Of a stretch of DNA of 45,313 nt, positions 33,754 to 41,704 are shown piece after piece. Within the stretch, counting starts at the first letter, position 1; each line of letters opens with the position of its first letter. The DNA lies in NCBI RefSeq assembly GCF_024206495.1, contig NZ_JAMBPQ010000050.1, positions 1 through 45,313 on the forward strand, given 5' to 3'. The translations under genes were made by a program, and so were the position numbers. This DNA is from Paraburkholderia sp. CNPSo 3272 (lineage in GTDB: Bacteria; Pseudomonadota; Gammaproteobacteria; Burkholderiales; Burkholderiaceae). The notes under the pieces were generated by a model. That model made no database searches. It worked only from the letters and a program-made list of their open reading frames with translations, and was not told the DNA's origin.

Positions 33754-35218
33754 GCGATGAAGCCGCTGGCAGACGTTCGCGCACGATGCGCGCGAGCGTC
33801 TGCATGAGCGTGTCGGCAACCTGCGGCGGCGTTTCCGCATAGCCGAGCAGGAAGCCGTTGTAGCGCGTGGCGTCCGGTGCATCGACGCAATACGCGCTCA
33901 ACGGCGAGAGATGCAGGCCGTGTGCACGCGCAGCTTCGCTCACCTCGGCGTCGGCGAGCGGCGCGTCGAGGCGTACGCTCAAATGCATGCCGCCCGCGTC
34001 CGCCGACACCGTCATCATGCCGGCCAGATGCTTGTCGATGGCGGCGACCAGGCCGTCGCGGCGCTCTTCGTAGAGCTTGCGCATGCGCCGCAAATGGCGC
34101 GCGTAGCGTCCGCTTTCGATGAATTCCGCCAGCGCGAGTTGTTCCGCCACGCGCCCCTGGCGCACGAGCGTGTGATGCGCCTGCGCGAACGGCGCCGCCA
34201 CCCGCTGCGGCACGATCATGAAGCCGATGCGCAGCGCCGGAAACAGCGTCTTGCTGAACGTGCCGAGATAGATCACGGGCGCGTCGTCGGCGAGGCCCTG
34301 GATCGACGGCAGCGGCGGCCCGTCGTGGCGCAGCTCGCTGTCGTAGTCGTCCTCGACGATCCACGCGCCGCACGCCCGCGCCTGCTCGATCAGCGCAAGC
34401 CGCCGCTCGAGGCTCAGCACGCAGCCCAGCGGATACTGGTGCGACGGCGTGAGATAAACGAGTCGCGGCGGCCGCTCGCGCCAGTCCTCGGGGCGCGCCG
34501 CCATGCCCGCGGCATCCACGCTCATCGGCACGAGTTCCAGTCCCGCGGCCGTAAACGCTACACGCGCGCCGAGATAGCCCGGATTTTCGATCCATGCGCG
34601 TTCGCCCTCGTCCGCGAAGAGACGCGCGCACAGGTCGAGGCTCGACTGCGTGCCGTCCGTGACGAATACCTGGTCGGGCTGGCAGCGCACGCCGCGCGAA
34701 ACTCGCACATATTGCGCGATCGCCTGACGCAGCGCAGGCATGCCCGCGCTGTCGCCATAGCCGAGATCGTGCGCGCGCAACTCGCGCAACGCGCGTTCGA
34801 CCGCCGTGCGCCATTGCGCGTAGGGAAAGGCGTCGAGCGCGGGCACGCCTGGGCGCAACGCCTTCGAACCGTCGCGGCCAGCGCGGCGCGGCGGCAGTTC
34901 GCGCACGCGGCGCGCAAGCGCAGGCACCGACTCTTCGCGCTGGGCGGTTTGGGCCGGCGTTGCAGCTGCACCGGCGCTGACCGCGTTGACGACCGAACCG
35001 TGGCGCGTGGCGTTGACGAAGCCCTCTTCCACGAGCCGCTCGTACGCATAGAGCACCGAATTGCGCGCGATGCCGAGCTGCTCCGCGAGCGCGCGGCTCG
35101 ACGCGAGGCGCGTGCCGCGGCCAATATCGCCGTCTAGAATCGCGCGGCGCAGGCTCTCGTAAAGCAGGTCCTGCTGCGTGGGCCTGCGCACGGCACGCTT
35201 CGCATAGGCCGTCATCAT
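33701..35218 (-). CDS. MocR-family regulator (GntR HTH plus aminotransferase domain)
   Basis: About 505 residues. The N-terminal GntR winged helix (LYESLRRAILDGDIGRGTRL and onward, about 18-80) joins through an Ala-rich linker to a fold-type-I PLP domain with VTDGTQSSLDL, the VEDDYDSEL Asp motif and the Schiff-base Lys (K323) in YLGTFSKTLFPALR. MocR proteins use PLP to sense amines, GABA or vitamin B6. I use ATG 35218; TTG 35233 and ATG 35215 are alternatives. Divergent from the GNAT gene across a long inverted repeat, and convergent-overlapping with the AKR gene. Near a polyamine-to-GABA island a GabR-like role is attractive but unproven; it may instead control only the GNAT gene. Confidence 0.9.
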   Translation of the reverse strand: MMTAYAKRAVRRPTQQDLLYESLRRAILDGDIGRGTRLASSRALAEQLGIARNSVLYAYERLVEEGFVNATRHGSVVNAVSAGAAATPAQTAQREESVPALARRVRELPPRRAGRDGSKALRPGVPALDAFPYAQWRTAVERALRELRAHDLGYGDSAGMPALRQAIAQYVRVSRGVRCQPDQVFVTDGTQSSLDLCARLFADEGERAWIENPGYLGARVAFTAAGLELVPMSVDAAGMAARPEDWRERPPRLVYLTPSHQYPLGCVLSLERRLALIEQARACGAWIVEDDYDSELRHDGPPLPSIQGLADDAPVIYLGTFSKTLFPALRIGFMIVPQRVAAPFAQAHHTLVRQGRVAEQLALAEFIESGRYARHLRRMRKLYEERRDGLVAAIDKHLAGMMTVSADAGGMHLSVRLDAPLADAEVSEAARAHGLHLSPLSAYCVDAPDATRYNGFLLGYAETPPQVADTLMQTLARIVRERLPAASSLTDDPQSHAADTALRVS

Positions 35219-35237
35219 CAACGCGTAGTCCAAACCC

Positions 35238-35283
35238 GTGGCTCCATTGTTTTTAATTTCGGTGGGACTAACAATGGTGCCAC
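35238..35283. promoter_or_regulatory. long inverted repeat, candidate MocR operator
   Basis: GTGGCTCCATTGTT (35238-35251) and AACAATGGTGCCAC (35270-35283) are inverted arms matching in 13 of 14 positions with an 18-bp spacer, in the short divergent region between the MocR and GNAT genes. The place suggests autoregulation and control of the GNAT gene. Confidence 0.65.
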
Positions 35284-35335
35284 AAGTCCCTTACGCTTGG
35301 GAGTCCGGGAAAGCCTGTGAACAAGGAGACAACAC

Positions 35336-35800
35336 ATGACCGACACGACGCTTCAAGTCCGCGCCGTCGCACCCGACGATTTCGCTGCATGGCTGCCGCT
35401 CTGGGACGGCTACAACCGCTTTTACGGCCGCTTCGACGCAACCGCGCTGCCGGACCACATCACACGCACGACCTGGTCGCGCTTCTTCGACGGCTATGAG
35501 CCCATGCATGCGTTCATCGCCGTACGCGGCGAACGCGTGCTCGGTCTCGTGCACTTCATCCATCACCGCAACACAATTCTGGAAGGGCCGATCTGCTATT
35601 TGCAGGATCTCTTCACCGTGGAAAACGCGCGCGGCCAGGGCGTGGGCCGCGCGCTGATCGAGGCTGTGTATGCGCATGCGAAGGCGTCGAATTCGTCGCG
35701 CGTGTACTGGCACACGCACGAGACGAATCACACGGCGATGCGGCTTTACGACGACGTGGCCGTGAGGCCTGGCTTCGTCATGTACCGCAAGGACGTTTGA
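35336..35800 (+). CDS. GNAT-family N-acetyltransferase
   Basis: A 154-residue acetyltransferase with the N-terminal RAVAPDDFAAWLPLWDGY, the beta4 strand CYLQDLFTVENARG and the acetyl-CoA loop RGQGVGRALIEAV near 99-111. Single-domain GNAT of ordinary size. It is divergent from the MocR regulator with a shared inverted repeat, so it is a probable target. The acyl acceptor is unknown; an amine or amino acid fits the MocR link, as inference only. AAGGAGACAAC precedes ATG 35336. Confidence 0.88.
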   Translation: MTDTTLQVRAVAPDDFAAWLPLWDGYNRFYGRFDATALPDHITRTTWSRFFDGYEPMHAFIAVRGERVLGLVHFIHHRNTILEGPICYLQDLFTVENARGQGVGRALIEAVYAHAKASNSSRVYWHTHETNHTAMRLYDDVAVRPGFVMYRKDV

Positions 35801-35818
35801 TGGCGCGTCTGAAGCGCC

Positions 35819-36400
35819 TCAGGCGAGATCCTTGAGCAACGAGGCGCGCACCTCGCCGTCGATGGTCTGCGTCGGCACGCGGTAATTCGGATGATCGCAG
35901 CCTATCGTCAGCGCAGCGCCCTCGCGCAAGCGCGTTTTCATCTGCGGCGTGAGCTCGAACCGGACGAAATGCACCGCCGAAGTCTTTTCGGCGTTCTCGC
36001 GCTCGAGGTCCTCGTCGGCAATCGCGTAGACGGGCGCCTCGCCATCCACCTGCACGAACACCTTGTCCTCGATGCCGATCAGCCGCGCCAGCGCCGCGCG
36101 CCGCTCGACTTCACTCTCGTATTCGAGCTGCATGGTCGCCTTCAGGTTGCCGCCGTCGGGCACGAGCGGCAGATAGGCCGCGAGTTCGCCCTGAATGCCG
36201 TCTTCGTCGAAGATCTTTTCGATGTGCAGCATCTCCTGGATCTGGTAGCGGATCGTGGTCTCGTCCTCGAAGAGAAACGTGAGGTGATTGCCGAGCGACA
36301 CCACGCGCTGCTTCTTGTGCTCGATGATGCGTTTGCGCATATCGCCCCGCACCCTGGCGTAGGCTTCCAGCGTCAACAGCGAATTTCTCGCGATCGTCAT
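35819..36400 (-). CDS. DUF3501 family protein
   Basis: A 193-residue protein beginning MTIARNSLLTLEAYARVRG, with RIIEHKKQRVVSLGNHLTFL and IRYQIQEMLHIEKIF. I recognise the DUF3501 family. No signal peptide, membrane span or metal-binding cluster is visible. Third gene of a minus-strand set with the Fe-S oxidoreductase (39 bp upstream) and rubrerythrin. In this family the genetic link to rubrerythrin and a CCG-type oxidoreductase is well known, but the biochemical role is not. Confidence 0.82.
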   Translation of the reverse strand: MTIARNSLLTLEAYARVRGDMRKRIIEHKKQRVVSLGNHLTFLFEDETTIRYQIQEMLHIEKIFDEDGIQGELAAYLPLVPDGGNLKATMQLEYESEVERRAALARLIGIEDKVFVQVDGEAPVYAIADEDLERENAEKTSAVHFVRFELTPQMKTRLREGAALTIGCDHPNYRVPTQTIDGEVRASLLKDLA

Positions 36401-36439
36401 GAGTCGTGCCTCGTGAATGTTGCGGGTTGGCGTCGGGGC

Positions 36440-37792
36440 CTAGATGCCATAGGCGCGGCGCAGCAAGCTAATGGGATGAGCGAGCGGCGGCTCGCCTAGC
36501 TGGTTCTCTTCGATGCCCTGCGCAATGTGATGCCCCGCAAGCTGGCAATCGGACGAAATGAAGTTCGGCCCGGCCTGGCCTGGCTGCGCCTGCCCCATCT
36601 GCTTGAATACGGGCGTGCCGATCTTCATCGACATGGCGTGGAATTCCTTCTTCACGCCGAACGTGCCCGCGTGGCCCGAACAACGCTCGACCACGGTCAC
36701 TTTCGTTTCGGGCACGAGCGAAAGCAGGTCGAACGTCTTGCGGCCGATGTTCTGCACGCGCGCATGACACGGCACGTGATACGACACGTTGCCAAGCGGC
36801 GCGCGGAAATCGGTCTTGAGCAGGCCGTCGCGATGGCGCGCCACGAGATACTCGAACGGGTCCCAGAACGCGTCGCTCACAGCTTTCGTGTTGGCGTCGT
36901 CGGGGAACATCAGCGGCAGCTCGTGCTTGTACATGAGCACGCAACTCGGCACCGCACCGATCAGCGCGTAACCTTCGCGCGCATAACGCGCGAGCATTGG
37001 CATGTTCTGCGCCTGCTTGTGCGCCACGCCCTCCAGATTACCCTGCTCGAGCAGCGGCATGCCGCAGCACCACTCGCTCTTCACGAGCTCGTAGGGAATC
37101 TCATTGTGGTCGAGCACCGCGAGCAGATCGTGGCCGATGCCGGGCTCGTTGAAGTTCACGTAACAGGTCGCGTAAATGGCGACCTTGCCCGGCGTGCGCT
37201 CGCCGTCGCGCACCTCGCTCGAGGCCGCGCGTTTGGCAACGTTACGAAACTTGTGTGTGGCGAAGTCGGGCAGCCACGCCTTGCGATCGACGCCCAGCAT
37301 GTCTTCCATCGCGCCGCGCATCGCCTTCGTGTGATTGATGGCGTTGACCGTTTGCGTGACGACGGGAATGCCGGCGAGCTGGCCGAGCGCGTCGGTATTC
37401 GAGAGCACGCGGTCGCGCAGCTTCACTTCGCCTTTGCGATAGTGAACCGCCTTGGCACGCAGCATCAGATGCGGAAAGTCCACATTCCACGGATGCGGCG
37501 GCACGTAGGGGCACTTCGTCATGTAGCAGAGATCGCACAGATAGCACTGGTCGACAACCTTGTCGAACGACGCTTTGTCGACGTCGTGCGCTTCGCCGCT
37601 CTCGGTTTCATCGACGAGATCGAACAGCGTGGGAAACGCGCCGCATAGCGATACGCAGCGCCGGCAGCCCGCACAGATATCGAACACGCGCGCGAGTTCC
37701 GTATCCAGCTGGCCCTGGTCGTAAAAAGCGTCGGAGCGCCAGTCGAGCGGATGGCGGGTCGGCGCTTCGAGACTGCCTTCCTTGTGGGGCAT
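36440..37792 (-). CDS. Fe-S oxidoreductase with CCG (heterodisulfide reductase-type) domains
   Basis: A 450-residue cytoplasmic protein. Two 4Fe-4S sites: Cys40, 43, 46, 50 (CAGCRRCVSLC) and Cys83, 86, 89, 94 (CYLCDLCYMTKCP). The C-terminal half has a clear CCG motif in SEWCCGMPLLEQG and a degenerate second one (ERCSGHAGTFGVKKEF), with CHARVQN and SDCQLAGHH as further ligands. The layout matches GlpC/HdrD-like electron-transfer subunits, though no flavoprotein dehydrogenase partner is adjacent. It sits between rubrerythrin and DUF3501, so it may pass electrons to rubrerythrin. Start ATG 37792 has GGAGACG just upstream. Confidence 0.9.
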   Translation of the reverse strand: MPHKEGSLEAPTRHPLDWRSDAFYDQGQLDTELARVFDICAGCRRCVSLCGAFPTLFDLVDETESGEAHDVDKASFDKVVDQCYLCDLCYMTKCPYVPPHPWNVDFPHLMLRAKAVHYRKGEVKLRDRVLSNTDALGQLAGIPVVTQTVNAINHTKAMRGAMEDMLGVDRKAWLPDFATHKFRNVAKRAASSEVRDGERTPGKVAIYATCYVNFNEPGIGHDLLAVLDHNEIPYELVKSEWCCGMPLLEQGNLEGVAHKQAQNMPMLARYAREGYALIGAVPSCVLMYKHELPLMFPDDANTKAVSDAFWDPFEYLVARHRDGLLKTDFRAPLGNVSYHVPCHARVQNIGRKTFDLLSLVPETKVTVVERCSGHAGTFGVKKEFHAMSMKIGTPVFKQMGQAQPGQAGPNFISSDCQLAGHHIAQGIEENQLGEPPLAHPISLLRRAYGI

Positions 37793-37839
37793 GACGTCTC
37801 CTTCTTTTATTTATCAGCCAAATACGCTGCCAAGTGGGC

Positions 37840-37869
37840 GCGCGCGTACGCGCGCCGGCGCTTGCCGGC
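37840..37869. repeat. GC-rich hairpins between rubrerythrin and Fe-S genes
   Basis: A 16-bp palindrome GCGCGCGTACGCGCGC (37840-37855) is followed by GCCGGC-GCTT-GCCGGC (37854-37869). Both can fold in the 147-bp gap of the operon. Probably an mRNA processing or attenuation structure; no T run is present in the right place. Confidence 0.4.
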
Positions 37870-37939
37870 ACGCGAAACAAAAAGCGCGCGCGTCATGGGT
37901 GGTGCCCGCCGTCAGGCACGCGGCGATGCTCGATGCGCC

Positions 37940-38362
37940 TCAGTCCGCCAGCACGTCCAGCGCCTTCGTATAGCGGTTGGCGTGGCTGCGCTCCGCCTTG
38001 GCGAGCGTCTCGAACCAGTTCGCGATTTCGTCAAAGCCTTCGTCGCGCGCGACCTTGGCCATGCCAGGGTACATGTCCGTGTATTCGTGCGTTTCGCCCG
38101 CAATTGCCGCCTGCAGATTCAGACGCGAGGTGCCGAACGGCAGCCCGGTTGCCGGGTCGCCTACCGCTTCCAGATATTCGAGGTGGCCGTGCGCGTGGCC
38201 GGTTTCGCCTTCAGCGGTCGAGCGAAACAGCGCCGCGACATCGTTCTGTCCTTCTACGTCGGCCTTGGCTGCAAAATACAGATAACGGCGGTTGGCCTGT
38301 GATTCGCCGGCAAATGCATCCTTGAGGTTCTGTTCCGTCTTCGAGCCCTTTAGCTGTGCCAT
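37940..38362 (-). CDS. rubrerythrin-type diiron protein
   Basis: A 140-residue four-helix diiron protein. Ligands seen: Glu20, Glu53 and His56 (EGETGH), Glu90 and Glu93 (AGETHEY), Glu124 and His127 (AERSH). There is no C-terminal rubredoxin Cys4 domain, so it needs an outside electron donor, possibly the next gene product. Rubrerythrins reduce H2O2 to water. ATG 38362 is chosen for the GGAGG site just upstream; ATG 38374 or a frame from 38482 is less likely. First gene of the three-gene minus-strand set. Confidence 0.9.
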   Translation of the reverse strand: MAQLKGSKTEQNLKDAFAGESQANRRYLYFAAKADVEGQNDVAALFRSTAEGETGHAHGHLEYLEAVGDPATGLPFGTSRLNLQAAIAGETHEYTDMYPGMAKVARDEGFDEIANWFETLAKAERSHANRYTKALDVLAD

Positions 38363-38666
38363 CTGTGCCTCCATCGTTCGACCTGAAATGTGGGGACGCG
38401 ACGCAATTCGCTTCGTGCAATGCAGCATGCGCGGGCGACTTCGCCGCACTATTAATCTAGGTTGTGGCGTTTGCGTTCCCAATTGTGAATTTCAATCCCC
38501 GCGATAGCGTAGCCGGGTTTACGCGGGCCGAAATGCGCATAAGAGGCGGGGGCAGGCACGCTGCATGCGCGCGACGATCCGTCGTGCACTCTTCACTTTG
38601 CGCGCGCGCGGAGTCGTCCTAGACTTGGAAATTGCCGACGCGCCCGATTAATTTTGCGGAGATGCC

Positions 38667-39026
38667 ATGCGACTTACGATCTTGATCAACGGTTCCGATC
38701 CGACCGTCAATCACGACTATGCAGTGCTTTGGCTCGACACCGACCAGCAACGCTGGTCCCGCGAGTCTCACGAAGGGATCGACCTGCCGGAATGGGGTGA
38801 ATTGCGCGACACAAATGGCGTCACGTCGCTCTGCGCACCGCTCGAAAACGAGCCGCTGTGCACACTACGCGGCCTGCACGTGAACCGCCGCCAGGAAATC
38901 AGTTCCGCACACGGCGACGCGACATGGTCGTGCGAAACCTCGCACTCGCCGATGGAAGGCCAATGGCGCCTCCAGGCTGTGGACCGCCAGATGGTCCGCG
39001 CCGAGCATTCGCTTTTTGCAGGCTGA
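38667..39026 (+). CDS. hypothetical protein
   Basis: A 119-residue protein that I do not recognise. It starts MRLTILINGSDPTVNHDYAV with a GCGGAG ribosome site and a run of good codon usage. No signal peptide, membrane span or repeated motif. Three Cys residues are spread over the chain. It lies alone between the rubrerythrin operon and a terminator pair, so it is probably monocistronic. Its coding status rests on length, start context and the intergenic gaps either side. Confidence 0.65.
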   Translation: MRLTILINGSDPTVNHDYAVLWLDTDQQRWSRESHEGIDLPEWGELRDTNGVTSLCAPLENEPLCTLRGLHVNRRQEISSAHGDATWSCETSHSPMEGQWRLQAVDRQMVRAEHSLFAG

Positions 39027-39057
39027 GTCGTTGTTGATGATTTGACCGATTGAATGC

Positions 39058-39078
39058 AGGCGGCATCATTTGCCGCCT
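39058..39078 (+). terminator. hairpin after hypothetical gene
   Basis: AGGCGGCA and TGCCGCCT form an 8-bp stem with a 5-nt loop, 31 bp after the stop at 39026. No T tract follows, so it is a weaker terminator candidate than the one at 39145. Confidence 0.4.
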
Positions 39079-39144
39079 CGCTCCTCGCGCAGCAACGCAA
39101 CGCTGCCGCGCTCATTGCATCTGTTTGTGCGTCACCTTTCGCTT

Positions 39145-39176
39145 GCGCCCGCCCCTGAGCGGGCGCGCGTTTTTTT
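39145..39176 (+). terminator. rho-independent terminator
   Basis: GCGCCCGC and GCGGGCGC form an 8-bp stem with a 6-nt loop, followed three bases later by seven T residues. It ends plus-strand transcription before the nuclease gene. Confidence 0.8.
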
Positions 39177-39221
39177 GCGGCTGCATTTTTTCTCCCGCCT
39201 CCACGCGCGTCATGCGCCCGC

Positions 39222-39227
39222 TATACT
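39222..39227 (+). promoter_or_regulatory. candidate -10 element of nuclease gene
   Basis: TATACT lies 42 bp before the nuclease start and just after the preceding terminator. A start of transcription near 39234 would give a leader of about 36 nt. No strong -35 is seen. Confidence 0.35.
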
Positions 39228-39269
39228 TTCAGCCCGCTTGATCCCGCCCCAGTCCGGCCTGTCCTTTCG

Positions 39270-40058
39270 ATGAAGAAGCTGTTTGCCTCGCTTGTCGCCT
39301 CCCTCGTGCTCGCCGCCGCGAGCCACGCAATCGCCGCACCGGCCTGTGCGCAATTCGTGCCCGAGGGCCAGTTCCCCACACTCACGAATCAGCGCATGGC
39401 GCCGAAAACGCGCATGCTCTGCTATTCCGATTTTGTCGTGCTCCATTCGGGCGTCACGCACGGGCCGCTGTGGTCGGCCGAGCATCTCACGCGCGCCCAC
39501 CTCGAAGCCGCGAAGGACATGACGCGTACCAACCGCTTCTTCGAAGACGACCGCCTGCCCGAAGGCGAAGGCGCGACGCTCGCCGACTACAAGCGCAGCG
39601 GCTTCGACCGCGGCCACATGAGCCCCGCGGGCAACCGCTGGAATGCACAGGCCATGGCGGAATCGTTTTCACTCGCCAACATCGTTCCGCAGAATCGCGA
39701 CAACAACCAGCGCCTTTGGGCCCATATCGAAAGCGCCGTGCGCAAGCTCGCGTCGAAGTATGGTGAAGCCTATGTCGTGACCGGTCCGCTGTTCACTGGC
39801 GCACAGCTCCAGACGATCGGCGCGACGCGCGTGCTCGTGCCGACGCAGATCTTCAAGGTCGTGTACCTCCCTTCGCAGCAGCTCGCGTTCGCGATCGTCG
39901 CGGACAATACGGCTGTCGATCGCTACGACGTGCGCTCGGTGCGCGATCTCGAAGCGCAAAGCGGCATTGCATTCCCGGGCATTCCGGCGAATATCGCGGC
40001 GAAGGAAAAAGTCTCGTTCAATGGCCGCGGCTTTGCCGTGAGCAAATGGGGCTGGTAG
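39270..40058 (+). CDS. secreted DNA/RNA non-specific endonuclease (NucA type)
   Basis: A 262-residue beta-beta-alpha metal nuclease. Signal peptide about 1-23 (FASLVASLVLAAASHAIAA). The catalytic DRGHMSPAGNR is at 113-123 with His116 as base, and NIVPQNRDNNQRLW near 137-150 supplies the metal-binding Asn146. It is probably periplasmic or secreted and degrades extracellular or incoming nucleic acid. No immunity gene is recognisable beside it, which argues for a housekeeping or nutrient role over an effector toxin. The small gene downstream has no obvious inhibitor features. Confidence 0.9.
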   Translation: MKKLFASLVASLVLAAASHAIAAPACAQFVPEGQFPTLTNQRMAPKTRMLCYSDFVVLHSGVTHGPLWSAEHLTRAHLEAAKDMTRTNRFFEDDRLPEGEGATLADYKRSGFDRGHMSPAGNRWNAQAMAESFSLANIVPQNRDNNQRLWAHIESAVRKLASKYGEAYVVTGPLFTGAQLQTIGATRVLVPTQIFKVVYLPSQQLAFAIVADNTAVDRYDVRSVRDLEAQSGIAFPGIPANIAAKEKVSFNGRGFAVSKWGW

Positions 40059-40092
40059 GCGTGCCCCCGTTACGCATAAGGAGGATCACACA

Positions 40093-40353
40093 GTGTTCGA
40101 CGCATACGCAAACGACAACGACGTGCTCAACGTGCAAGGCGACGCGCTCACGCTCACGAACGGCACGACGCGCGTGACGCTCGCCGGCACGCTCGAACTC
40201 ACGCGCGACAAGCGCGGGCTCGCCGCCGCGCTGGCGCTGAAGGCGGCGCTCGACGACGTCGTGAAGACACTGCAGGCCGACCCGCACCTGCCCGCGAAGG
40301 TCGCCGACGAGCCGGACCAGAAGCCCGGCGTCGTCGACAATCCGTTCAACTGA
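40093..40353 (+). CDS. small hypothetical protein, GTG start
   Basis: An 86-residue protein I do not recognise. It starts at GTG 40093 behind a strong AAGGAGGA site 34 bp after the nuclease gene, so it is likely co-transcribed. The pattern DALTLTNGTTRVTLAGTLEL suggests beta strands, followed by a helix (GLAAALALKAALDDVVKTLQ) and a charged, Pro-rich tail ending NPFN. No signal peptide, so it is not an obvious periplasmic partner of the nuclease. Confidence 0.65.
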   Translation: MFDAYANDNDVLNVQGDALTLTNGTTRVTLAGTLELTRDKRGLAAALALKAALDDVVKTLQADPHLPAKVADEPDQKPGVVDNPFN

Positions 40354-40377
40354 GCACGCTCATGCGAAGCGCATGCT

Positions 40378-41619
40378 TTAGAACGGCTTGCCTTCGCTCT
40401 CGCTCCAGGCGCGCGCCATGAGCGTATTCGAGGGCAGCGTTTCGTCGAGCAGCTTCTTCGCGCTCTGCGCGCCCGCGATCGGCAGGCCGGTGGGATCGAT
40501 CGCCCCGATCTGCGCGAGCACCGAAGCCTGGTCCCAGTAGATGTGCTCGTTATAGAGCTTGTTGCCGCGAAAGCAGATCACGGCGAGCATCGGCACTTCG
40601 AAGTATTTGCCCGTGGGCGCGAGGCCCGGCAGCAGCCAGTCGATCTCGCGGTCGTGGGTGCAGCAGAAGATGAACTCGTCCACCACGCGGTCCGAGCCGA
40701 TCGTGCGCGAGATCGGGATCAGGCGCGTGTCCTCGGGGTTCGAATGCACGAAGTGGTGCGTGTAGAAGCGCTTGAGTTCGTCGTGGCCCACGCCGCCCGT
40801 CATCGTCGGAATGTGGTTGACGTAGGGCTGCGCGACCATGGTCGGCATCACGTCGCTCGGGTTGCGCGCGACGAACTCGTGGTAGCAGTGCTCTTCCCAC
40901 AGCGCGTTGAAGTCGTAGATCGGACCGAGCACCCGGCGTAGCATGGCGAGCGTGCGCGAGTAGGCCATCATCGTGGCGGGCTTGTCGTACGTCGAGCGGG
41001 AAGACGAAGCGAACGCGTGATCGCAGCCAGGGTACGTATACAGCTCGACGCCAGGCTTGCCCGCCAGCGCCTGCGCGATGCGCTCGCGCGTGGCGGCGCC
41101 GCAGTGGGCGTCGTCGGCGCCGAAGTGCAGCATCAGCGGACACGTGATGCGCGAGGCTTCGTCCAGATCGTTTTCGAGGCCCACGGCGTAATAGCCGATC
41201 GCGCAATCGACATCGGTGCGCGTCGCGCTCAGGTACGCGAGCTTGCCGCCCAGACAGAAACCCACCACGCCGGCCTTGCCGCGATGCTGCGGATGCGCGC
41301 GCAGCGCGGCGAGCGTTTGCGCCACGTCCTGCATCGCGAGGTCGACGTCGAAGCGCTCGTAGAGCGAGAACGCCTTCTGCGCGTCGGCGCCTTCGTAGCC
41401 GAGATCGACGTTCGGCTCCAGACGCCAGAACAGGTCCGGCACCATCACGACGTAGCCTTCCTCGGCGTAGCGGTCGGCGAGCGCGCGCATGTAGGCGTTC
41501 GCGCCGAAGATCTCCTGCAGCAACACGAGGCCGGGGCCGCTGCCCTCGGGCGGCAGCGCCGTGTAGGCGCGGAACTCGCCGCCGTCGTGCGACTTCACCT
41601 GGGTCCATTGTCCGTTCAT
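40378..41619 (-). CDS. dienelactone hydrolase fused to SnoaL-like domain
   Basis: A 413-residue two-domain protein. Residues 1-230 are a dienelactone hydrolase: LLQEIFGANAYMRALADRYA with Glu36, nucleophile Cys122 in GFCLGGK, Asp in FGADDAHC (169-170) and His201 in GCDHAF. Residues 235-413 resemble a SnoaL/NTF2-like cone (LWEEHCYHEFVARNPSDVMP, TGKYFEVPMLAVICF, NEHIYWDQASVLAQIG). DLHs open cyclic lactones from aromatic ring cleavage, and SnoaL folds bind or cyclise hydrophobic ligands. ATG 41619 is chosen for GAGGAGAC upstream. The open frame runs back to 41925, overlapping the HAD gene, without matching residues. It stands alone, without ring-cleavage genes beside it. Confidence 0.85.
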   Translation of the reverse strand: MNGQWTQVKSHDGGEFRAYTALPPEGSGPGLVLLQEIFGANAYMRALADRYAEEGYVVMVPDLFWRLEPNVDLGYEGADAQKAFSLYERFDVDLAMQDVAQTLAALRAHPQHRGKAGVVGFCLGGKLAYLSATRTDVDCAIGYYAVGLENDLDEASRITCPLMLHFGADDAHCGAATRERIAQALAGKPGVELYTYPGCDHAFASSSRSTYDKPATMMAYSRTLAMLRRVLGPIYDFNALWEEHCYHEFVARNPSDVMPTMVAQPYVNHIPTMTGGVGHDELKRFYTHHFVHSNPEDTRLIPISRTIGSDRVVDEFIFCCTHDREIDWLLPGLAPTGKYFEVPMLAVICFRGNKLYNEHIYWDQASVLAQIGAIDPTGLPIAGAQSAKKLLDETLPSNTLMARAWSESEGKPF

Positions 41620-41704
41620 TGGGGCTGTCTCCTCTCTTCGGTCTGGTCTGGTTAGCTGCCGTAGATTAGCGTCGATCTCGCGCCGCTGCAGCGCGTCGCA
41701 CCAT

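Noticed and set aside
35801..35818. GGCGC-N7-GCGCC hairpin between GNAT and DUF3501 genes
   Set aside because: The stem is only 5 bp and has no T tract, so it is not strong enough to call a terminator.
39270..40353. Nuclease plus small gene as a toxin-immunity pair
   Set aside because: The nuclease has a plain Sec signal and no effector or delivery domain, and the small protein lacks features of a NucA inhibitor.
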